Source: Chloroflexota bacterium
Lineage (GTDB): Bacteria > Chloroflexota > Anaerolineae > Aggregatilineales > Phototrophicaceae
NCBI GenBank assembly: GCA_016223085.1
Contig: JACRPS010000011.1
Coordinates: 1 to 64,000, forward strand
Direction of reading: 5' to 3'
Length of the DNA stretch: 64,000 bases
Part shown: piece after piece, positions 54,849-62,400 of the stretch
How the letters are laid out: every line of letters starts with the position of its first letter
How positions within the stretch are numbered: position 1 is the first letter of the stretch
Notes under the pieces: model-generated
Database searches by the model: none
Told to the model about the DNA's origin: nothing
The model's input: the letters and a program-made list of their open reading frames with translations, nothing else
Program-made: the position numbers and the translations under genes

Positions 54849-55976
54849 TTACTGCGATGCCTGTTCCAGCGCGTTGGTCACGACCAGTTCGCCACTGAGA
54901 ATTTTGGCGCGGGCCTCGTCAATCGCCTGGCGCACGGCGGGCAGCTTGGCGACCATATCTTCCGGGCCGGTTTCGTCAAACGTGCGCGAGCACACCCCTA
55001 CGTCCCAGCTTAGACCGGCGAAGCCTTCCTTCAGACCGACGGTGGTCACGCCGGGGGTATAGGTGTCGTCCACCACGCTGTTAACGAAGTTAAACACAGC
55101 GTTGTCCACCCGCTTCATGGCGGACACGATGACCGTACCCGGATACAGATCATCCTGGTTACTGTCCACGCCGATGGCAAAGTTGCCGGTTTCAGCGGCT
55201 GCCTGAAGCACACCTTCGCCGCTGCGCCCGGCCACCTGGTACAGGATGTCCGCGCCGTCGGCAAACAGACCGAGCGCCTGTTCCTTCGCCGTCACCGGGT
55301 CGGAGAAGTCACCCACGTAGCTGCGCACCAGTTCGCAGTCTTCGCACACCGACTTCACGCCTTCTTCAAACCCGACGATAAACAGGTTGATACCGGGGGT
55401 GTCCATGCCGCCGACCGCGCCCACCTTCTTGGTACGGGTCAGCATACCGGCGGCGATACCGGCCAGATAGCTGTTTTCGTGCGTGAGGATGTTGTATAGC
55501 GCCAGATTATCCAGATCGGGCACACCCTCGAAGAAGAAGGTTTCCTGCGCGCCGAACTTCTGCTCCGGGAATTCCTCGGCAATTTCCTGAATAATCGGCG
55601 CATCCACCGCAATCGTAATCACGATATCGGGGCTGTCCTGCACAGCGCGGCGCACGGCAGCGTCATGTTCCTGTGGGCCGGCAGTCTCGATGATCGTGCC
55701 TTCCACACCCAGTTCCGCAATTGCGCGTTCTGCGCCAGCCGCCGCCGAGTCAATAAACGACCGGTCGCCGCGCGCGTTCGGCAGAATGATGGCGAAGCTG
55801 ACGCCGGCGCTGCCCGGTTCGGGGGTCGCCATAGCGGTCGCTTCTGCCGCCTCGGTCGTGCACGGGTCAACGTAAGCGGCTTCTGGCGTAGCTTCCTGCG
55901 CGCTGGCAATGCCCAGCGCCGTCAACGAAAGAGCGACAATAACCAACAGCAACAGAAAACGGCGGGACATAAGCAT
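54849..55976 (-). CDS. BMP-family nucleoside-binding protein
   Basis: 375 residues. Signal peptide (about 1-26) ending IASAQ without a lipobox, a short low-complexity linker, then the BmpA/Med fold (VSFAIILPNARGDRSFIDSA, KKVGAVGGMDTPGINLFI, FAIGVDSNQDDLYPGTVI). BMP proteins bind purine or pyrimidine nucleosides. AAGGAG precedes the ATG at 55976. It is first in the transporter operon, and the nearby nucleoside hydrolase and deaminase agree with nucleoside import. Confidence 0.93.
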   Translation of the reverse strand: MLMSRRFLLLLVIVALSLTALGIASAQEATPEAAYVDPCTTEAAEATAMATPEPGSAGVSFAIILPNARGDRSFIDSAAAGAERAIAELGVEGTIIETAGPQEHDAAVRRAVQDSPDIVITIAVDAPIIQEIAEEFPEQKFGAQETFFFEGVPDLDNLALYNILTHENSYLAGIAAGMLTRTKKVGAVGGMDTPGINLFIVGFEEGVKSVCEDCELVRSYVGDFSDPVTAKEQALGLFADGADILYQVAGRSGEGVLQAAAETGNFAIGVDSNQDDLYPGTVIVSAMKRVDNAVFNFVNSVVDDTYTPGVTTVGLKEGFAGLSWDVGVCSRTFDETGPEDMVAKLPAVRQAIDEARAKILSGELVVTNALEQASQ

Positions 55977-56006
55977 CTATACTCCTTTACCAAGAATTCA
56001 TGAGAG

Positions 56007-56024
56007 GCCGTTTGATGAAACGGC
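56007..56024 (-). promoter_or_regulatory. Hairpin in the 5' leader of the BMP operon
   Basis: GCCGTTT and AAACGGC form a 7-bp stem over a 4-nt loop, between the promoter at 56058 and the start codon. It could be an mRNA structure or an operator; no riboswitch family was recognised. Confidence 0.35.
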
Positions 56025-56057
56025 GGTGTGACAAACCTTAACGGTTCAATGTTACAG

Positions 56058-56086
56058 AACATAACTCATTCCCCTATGCTTGTCAA
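56058..56086 (-). promoter_or_regulatory. Promoter of the nucleoside-transporter operon
   Basis: On the minus strand a consensus TTGACA (56086-56081), a 17-nt spacer and TATGTT (56063-56058). The start codon is at 55976, giving a leader of about 75 nt. It is the best sigma-70-type promoter in the window. Confidence 0.65.
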
Positions 56087-56116
56087 CTTGGTCACTGGCG
56101 CTATCCTTAAGGTCAA

Positions 56117-56141
56117 TTTCTGGTTATTTTTTACCAGGAAA
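56117..56141. promoter_or_regulatory. Inverted repeat in the divergent BMP/amidohydrolase gap
   Basis: TTTCTGGT and ACCAGGAAA pair with one bulge around a T-rich centre. It lies between the divergent promoters and might be an operator controlling both genes. Confidence 0.25.
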
Positions 56142-56186
56142 TCGTCGTTGGACTTTGCAGAATATGCTTTTACGAACGGGAAATAA

Positions 56187-57521
56187 ATGGCCACTACCCT
56201 GCTGCACGACGCCCTGATTCTGTGCCTCGGCCCGTCCGACCGCATCCATGATCGGGGTTACATTCTGATCGAAAATGACCGCATCGCCGCCGTTGGTGAC
56301 ATGGCCGATTTGCCTGCGAACCGGCATTACGACGAGCGCGTGGACTGTGCTGGAAAACTCATCATGCCGGGGATGGTCAATGCCCACACGCACACGCCGA
56401 TGACGCTGTTTCGCGGGCTGGCGGAAGGCGTGTCGCTGTTCACGCTGGACGGCTGGTACAACAGCATCCGCACACTGGAACTGGTCATGACCGCCGACAT
56501 GGTGCCCGCCGCCGTTGAAGTCGCCTGCGCCGAGATGATCCGCACCGGCACAACCACCTTTGCCGACCAGTATTTTTACATGGATCAGGTGGTGCCGGTG
56601 GTCGCCAGAAGCGGCTTACGCGCGGCGCTGGCTTACGGGGTGGTTGAACTGGGCGACCCGGTGGCCCGCGCCCGTGAGTTAGCGCGGGTGGATGCCTTCC
56701 TCGAAGACATGGGGCAGCAGCCGGAGCGCTTGCAAGGGTGGGTCGGTCCTCATGCGTTTTTTGTGGATAACACGCCGGAGTCGATGCAGGCGGAGCGCAT
56801 ATTAGCGGAGAAGTACAACACAGGGCTGCACATCCATCTTTCGACCAACAACGAAGAAGATGATTACTGCCGGGAACACTTTGGAACAACAGCGGTCGCG
56901 CAGATGCAGCAGATGGGCCTGTTGCAGCGTCCGATTCTGGCGGCCCACAGCATCACGATTCCGCCGGAGGACTGGCCGGCGCTGGCGGCGAGTCCCTTCT
57001 CCGCCGTGACCTGCCCCAGCGCCAGTATGCGCGCTGGGGCGCAGGCCGCCCCAGTCGTGGGGATGCGCGCGGCAGGCATTAACATCGCGCTCGGCACGGA
57101 CAACGTGTGCAACAACAACGATTACGATCTGTTCATCCAGATGCGGGTGCTGGCGCTGCTGGCGAGCTTCCGCGAAGGGCGTCCCGGCGCGCTGCCCGCC
57201 CGCGACGTGCTGGACATCGCCACCACCGGCGGCGCGCAGGCATTGGGGCTGGCGGACGAGATTGGCGACCTGACGCCGGGCAAGAAAGCCGATCTGATCG
57301 TGTTGGACCGGGGCGGCATCGGCTGGACTCCGCTGCCCTCGAACGACCCGTTCACGGCGCTGGTCTACAGCGTCAACGGCTTGCACGTGACAGACACGAT
57401 GGTGGACGGCCAATGGCTGCTGCGCGAACGCCAGTGGACGACGCTCGACTACGCCGACGCGGTTCGACGACAGAACGAGGATGTAAAGCGGCTGCTGGCA
57501 AGACGGGTGGCAGAAAAGTAG
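56187..57521 (+). CDS. Amidohydrolase, MTA/SAH-deaminase-like (MtaD/SsnA family)
   Basis: 444 residues, amidohydrolase TIM barrel. Metal and catalytic motifs: GMVNAHTHTPMTLFRG, LHIHLSTNNEE, AAHSITIP and ALGTDNVCNNN. GDLTPGKKADLIVLD closes the family fold. Relatives deaminate 5'-methylthioadenosine, S-adenosylhomocysteine, adenosine or guanine. It is divergent from the nucleoside importer and near a nucleoside hydrolase, so a purine-nucleoside deaminase is likely. The stop codon TAG is formed by the start of the palindrome at 57518. Confidence 0.9.
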   Translation: MATTLLHDALILCLGPSDRIHDRGYILIENDRIAAVGDMADLPANRHYDERVDCAGKLIMPGMVNAHTHTPMTLFRGLAEGVSLFTLDGWYNSIRTLELVMTADMVPAAVEVACAEMIRTGTTTFADQYFYMDQVVPVVARSGLRAALAYGVVELGDPVARARELARVDAFLEDMGQQPERLQGWVGPHAFFVDNTPESMQAERILAEKYNTGLHIHLSTNNEEDDYCREHFGTTAVAQMQQMGLLQRPILAAHSITIPPEDWPALAASPFSAVTCPSASMRAGAQAAPVVGMRAAGINIALGTDNVCNNNDYDLFIQMRVLALLASFREGRPGALPARDVLDIATTGGAQALGLADEIGDLTPGKKADLIVLDRGGIGWTPLPSNDPFTALVYSVNGLHVTDTMVDGQWLLRERQWTTLDYADAVRRQNEDVKRLLARRVAEK

Positions 57522-57545
57522 GGACACGGCATGCCGTGTCCCTAC
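57518..57545. repeat. GTAGGG palindrome, GGCATGCC-core class
   Basis: Perfect 28 bp, arms GTAGGGACACGGCA and TGCCGTGTCCCTAC. It overlaps the amidohydrolase stop codon and lies in a convergent gap. Confidence 0.95.
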
Positions 57546-57559
57546 ACCTCGTCCTAATT

Positions 57560-57595
57560 CTTTGCGTCTTTGCTCCTCTGCGCCTTTGCGTTAAG
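57560..57595. repeat. CTTTGCG direct repeats
   Basis: Units CTTTGCGT, CTTTGCTC, CTCTGCGC and CTTTGCGTTAA in a row, 3 nt from the stop of the minus-strand gene at 57599. Related to the CTTGGCG blocks at 22113 and 37625. Confidence 0.75.
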
Positions 57596-57598
57596 TCT

Positions 57599-58057
57599 TT
57601 ACTGCCCCACCGCCTGCTGCACGCCCAGCACACCGAGCGACACCAGCACTGTGAGCGTGATGCTCCATAGCAGGCCGCCCAGCGCCATCCACAGGAACAA
57701 CCGGCGCGGCGGAGCGTTCAATGCCATCCCTATTGCCGCGCCGATCTGCGCGCCCACCGTCATCGGCGCGGCCAGCCCCAGCCCGATCATCCCAAAGCGT
57801 TCCCAGATGCGGTACAGGCGGCTGCCAGGATTGACTGTTGCCCGCTGGCCGATGCGTTTCATCAGCCACGCCCGCAGCGGCCCGCCCAGCAGGGTAATCA
57901 CCGCCGCGCCGGACGCATAACTGAGCGATGTGGTGATAATCACGACCAGCGGCGACAGCCCCAGCGCCAGCCCTGCCGGAATCGACGGCCAGAAGTACAG
58001 CCACGCCAGCCCAAAGATGCTGATGATTTTGGGAAGGTCCGCGGCAATCGTGTCCAA
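57599..58057 (-). CDS. Small multidrug-export family membrane protein
   Basis: 152 residues, starting at TTG 58057 with GGGAG upstream. Four or so hydrophobic segments with the family landmarks YFWPSIPAGLALGLSP and FGMIGLGLAAPMTVGAQIGA match the COG2426/small multidrug export group. Actual transport has rarely been tested for this family. It ends at the convergent junction with the amidohydrolase gene. Confidence 0.78.
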   Translation of the reverse strand: MDTIAADLPKIISIFGLAWLYFWPSIPAGLALGLSPLVVIITTSLSYASGAAVITLLGGPLRAWLMKRIGQRATVNPGSRLYRIWERFGMIGLGLAAPMTVGAQIGAAIGMALNAPPRRLFLWMALGGLLWSITLTVLVSLGVLGVQQAVGQ

Positions 58058-58082
58058 AACCTATCACTCCCGGTCATAACTG

Positions 58083-58111
58083 GTAGGGGCGAACCGGCGG
58101 TTTGCCCCTAC
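58083..58111. repeat. GTAGGG palindrome, GAACC-core class
   Basis: 29 bp, arms GTAGGGGCGAACC and GGTTTGCCCCTAC with one G-T-type mismatch. It lies between two co-directional genes. Confidence 0.93.
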
Positions 58112-58133
58112 GGAACGTCTAATATGACCGATT

Positions 58134-59225
58134 TTACACACGCTCCGGCTCCAGGGCGATTTCGTGGCCGACGCGGGCGGATTCATACAGCGCCTCCAGC
58201 ACACGGATGGCGGCCAGCCCCTGCGCTCCGTCAGTTGGCGTGGGCAGATCGTGTTTGATGCAGCGCGCCAGATCATGAATCAGCGCCTCGTGCCCCTGCG
58301 GCCCGCCGAAACGCGGCGACGGAATCACCGTGACCGGCTCGCCCTGCATTTCAGTATAAAACCGCAGCGTGTCGTCATTGCGGTAATTGCGGATGTGCAG
58401 CACCGCCGTCCCTTCCGTGCCCTGTAGTTCCACGCGGATATCGTCCTGCTGCGGCTGCGTATGTTCTGCCCAGGTCGCCTGCGCCAGCATGTGCGCGCCG
58501 TTTGCCAGCCGGATAAACCCAACCGCGCCGTCTTCCACGTCGAAGCTGTCACGCGCCCGGTCGCCGGGATGCCGCCCCCACGTTTTGAGGTTGCGCTGGC
58601 CGAACAGCATCCGCGTGTCCCCGCTAACGGTCGTAACATCCGGGAACCCCATCATCCACAGTGCCAGGTCAATCACGTGCACACCCAGGTCAATCAGCGC
58701 GCCGCCGCCGGATAGCCCCTTTTCGCCGAACCAGCCGGAGCCAGGGATGCCGGTTTCGCGCCGCCAGGACACCTGTGCCTGGAACACCGTGCCCAGCGCG
58801 CCGCTCTGCACCATATTTTTCATCCATTGGGTATCAGGCCGGTAGCGGAAGTTGTAGGCAATCATCAGCCGCCGATTCAAGCGCCGCGCCGCGTCGAGCA
58901 TCTGGCGCGCTTCAGCCACCGTTGGCGCCATCGGCTTTTCGCAGACGACGTGCATCCCCGCTTTCAGCGCGGCCAGCGTGGCTTCGGCATGGAGCGCGTT
59001 GGGCAGGCAAATGCTGACCATATCCAGCGGCGTTTCTTCCAGCATCCGTTTATAGTCGGTGTACCGTACCGGCACATCCCATTCGGCGGCCAGCGTTTGT
59101 AGCCGTTCTTCATTGGTATCGCAGACCGCGACCAGTTCCACGTCCGGGCTGGTGCGGTAGCCTTTCGCGTGTGATTTTCCGATGCCGAGGCCGATCACCC
59201 CGCCCCGTAATACGGTTTCCACCAT
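58134..59225 (-). CDS. Gfo/Idh/MocA-family NAD(P)-dependent oxidoreductase
   Basis: 363 residues. An N-terminal Rossmann fold (GVIGLGIGKSHAKGY, LVAVCDTNEERLQTL) and the family motif HVVCEKPMAPTVAEAR with the catalytic Lys are followed by the beta-sheet substrate domain (FRYRPDTQWMKNMVQSG, LIDLGVHVIDLALWMMG with the Asp/His pair). It probably oxidises or reduces a sugar or inositol derivative. No sugar-pathway neighbours, so the substrate is open. Confidence 0.92.
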   Translation of the reverse strand: MVETVLRGGVIGLGIGKSHAKGYRTSPDVELVAVCDTNEERLQTLAAEWDVPVRYTDYKRMLEETPLDMVSICLPNALHAEATLAALKAGMHVVCEKPMAPTVAEARQMLDAARRLNRRLMIAYNFRYRPDTQWMKNMVQSGALGTVFQAQVSWRRETGIPGSGWFGEKGLSGGGALIDLGVHVIDLALWMMGFPDVTTVSGDTRMLFGQRNLKTWGRHPGDRARDSFDVEDGAVGFIRLANGAHMLAQATWAEHTQPQQDDIRVELQGTEGTAVLHIRNYRNDDTLRFYTEMQGEPVTVIPSPRFGGPQGHEALIHDLARCIKHDLPTPTDGAQGLAAIRVLEALYESARVGHEIALEPERV

Positions 59226-59336
59226 GATTGAATCGCTCCGAGTGGTTGAAGTCTTGAGGGAAACGGAACAAAAACCGTTCTACACTGACAATTATACGAA
59301 CGAACGCTATGCCCTGACAGGCGCAGTTCCCGTTCC

Positions 59337-59365
59337 TTGCCGGGACGGACTGGCTGGTATACAAT
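59337..59365 (+). promoter_or_regulatory. Putative promoter of the RND exporter gene
   Basis: TTGCCG (59337-59342), 17-nt spacer, TACAAT (59360-59365), in the divergent gap. Leader to the ATG at 59488 is about 115 nt, with no clear structure seen in it. Confidence 0.5.
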
Positions 59366-59487
59366 TCCGCAGTTTGGTGAAAAAAAGTACATTCAGGCCA
59401 CTCATGCTGTATTATCAGCGCGCAGCATCTTATTTGTAGAACACTCCCAGAAAACGGTTTAATCAGTCACAAGGGACGGCATCTGCC

Positions 59488-62400
59488 ATGAAAGCACTCT
59501 TTAGCCTGTTTACCCGACTCTCGCTCCGGTTTTATGTGTTAACGCTGGTACTGGTCATCGCCTTTCTGGCGCTGGGTGTGGTGGCTGTTACCCAGCTTCA
59601 GCAGGAACTGCTGCCTTCCATCGCCTTCCCGCAGACGGTGATTCTGGCGCAGGTCTCTGGCATGAGCAGCGACGAGGCGCTCAACGTTCTCACCAGGCGG
59701 CTGGAAGATGCACTGGCCGGCGTGCCGGACATCGTCAACCTCGAATCCACCACGACCGGCGCGATTGGCAGTGTCATCATCGCCCGAAACAATTTCGGCG
59801 AGAATCAGGCGCGCCTCCAGCAGAATATCCGCGCCGCGCTGGACAGTGTATGGCTGCCGCAGCGCCGGATTGAAGCACCCGCCGGCGAAAATCCGTCGGC
59901 CTTCGCGCAGCGGTTGATGGCCGACTTAACGCCGGATGTGCTGATCTGGCTGCATACCAAAGACCCGAACTTCCTGTTCCAGCTTGCGCCGGAAACGTGG
60001 AGCGCCCTCGGGCCAGACACGGCGCGGGTGGTGCTGGGTTATCTGGCATCCCAGGTAACAACCGATCAAGCCAGCGAGAACGCGCTGCAGGACCTGGTGG
60101 AACAGGAGATTGTGCCCCAACTTGAGAGTATGGACGTGGTCGCGCGGGTTTCGGTCAGCGGTGGCCAGGTGCTGCCCGGCGAGGAAAACGGTCAGGTGGC
60201 ATCTGTGGACACGGCGCCAAAACAGCCGCAGTCCCTGCTGCTTCAGCTATCGCCGGAAGCATGGGCGGCAGCGTCGGCGCGCGCGGGTGTCTCCGGCGCA
60301 CTGAACAGCCAGACGGTCGAAGCCCTGAAACCGGACCGCCTCGCTATTCCCAGAGTCGCCCCACCCCTACCCGCCAGTTGGCAGCAGGATGGTTTTAAGG
60401 ATGCCAGCGATCTATGGGAAATGCGCTCGCTGACCCGTACGGTCGCGGCGACCCTCAACACGTTTGTGACCGAAGGCCGCATCGTCGGCGCGTTGGGTAA
60501 AACCGACGACCTGACGCCGGAAGTTATCCGGCAAATGCTGGCCATTCAGCCCTCGATGACAAACTACTTTAAGGCGGAACACCTCGCCGCCATGTCGCCA
60601 GAAGTATTCGCGGCGCTACCGCCCGATTATATCGCCGGGCTGGATGGCTTCACCCGCGACGAACTGGCCGCCAAATCGCTGGCAGCGAGCATCACTGGAG
60701 AGCAGGCCGACCCGCCGCCGGTTGAGCTGCCGTCCCCCTGGCGCATTGCGCCGCCACAGCTCATCAGCTTCAGCTTTGACGACATCCCGCTTGCCAGTTT
60801 CAGCGTGTTCAGCAGCCAGCCTGGCACTGACACAGCAGCCAACGCCCCGGCAGAAAACACGGAAGCGGCCAGCGCGGTCCAGGCCACACCCGAACCGCAG
60901 CCGACCGCTGCCCCGGAAAACATTCCAGAAGGGCCGGCGCTGCCGCCAGTGTTCACGCTGTTTGGCACGTTCCTCGGTGTCCAGATCAACACCGCCGACG
61001 ATTTGCTGAACATCCAACTGCCGGAAGCGGCAGCGGCGCAGTTCGGCGGCGTCACCCATCTGCCCGCCGCGCAGTTGTTTAACTTCCTGATGCTGCTGCG
61101 CGACCCCGAATCGCTGCCTGCCGGCATGGAACTGCCACCGCTGGTCAGTACGATCAACCCGGATGCAATTATCGGCAGCCTCAGCCCGGAGGTGATCGCC
61201 TTCCTTGCCGAGTACGACCCGACGTTCCTGCCCACGCTGTCGGCGGACGTGTACGAGGCATTCTCCGACGAGGTGCTCAGTCTGCCGCAGGCTGCGCCGC
61301 CGCTGGCCGACGTGTGGGACACGCTGGCCGGGCAGCCGCAGTTTGATGACCGCCCGCTGAAAACAGCCGCCGACGTGCTGGCGATTGGCGCGGGTAAGGC
61401 TTCGACTGTCCTCAATACGATTAACGACTCAATTCCGGCGCAGTTTGCCGGTTACGAGGTGCGCCTGTTCGACAGCCTGACGCCGGCGACGGCGCGTTAT
61501 TTCGCGCTGCAGGAGCCGGGCTTTTACAGCAACCTGGACGCCGAGGTGCTGCATAAACTGTCGCCGCCGGTGCTCGCCCTCCTGCCGGAAGAATCGCTGT
61601 CCCGGCTGGACGAGGCGACTGCAAATGATCTCCGGGCGATTGCCAGCGGCCAGCAGGAATCGGCAGCGCAGGCGCTGGCATCGCAGTACACCACCAACCT
61701 GCCGCCGGCAGACCCTGCCGCGCCGCCGGTCAACCCGCAGTGGAAACTGGTAGCGGACTTCTACGGCATCGAACTCGACACCGCCGACGACTTCTTCCGC
61801 TTCCCGGAGGATTTCACCTACCCAACGGCCAGCGCGTTTATGAACAGCATCTTCGCCAGCCCACAGGGGGTAGCGTTTGCGCCAAATCTGTTTGGCAACC
61901 TCAGCGTCGAAGCGGTTGAGTACATGCTCCAGCGCGACCCGGCAGTATTTGACGACCTGATACCGGACGCGCTGCGCCTGCTGCCGGACGACGTGCTGGC
62001 GGCGCTGCCCCAGCCGGTGCAGGACCGCGCCAGAGCCGGGGGCGAAGTCTTTACACCGACGCACGCCGTCACCCGCACTAACGGCAGTAACAGCCTGCTG
62101 GTCACAGTCTACAAAACCAGCGGCGCGAATACGGTGGCGGCCTTCCACACTGTTGCCGATGCGCTGAAAACGATTGATGCCCAGGACGATACCATCAGCA
62201 CGTCCATCGTCTTCGAGCAGTCCAGCTTCATCGAAGAATCGATCAGCGGCGTGGCGCGCGAAGGCGGTCTGGGTGGCATCTTCGCCGTTATCATCATTCT
62301 GGTGTTCCTCAGCGCCGGGGTGTGGTCACGGGGTTCGCGGCGCATCACGGGTCTGGTGCTAGCAGCCATTTTCCTGGCACTACTGGTACTGGTGGTGCTG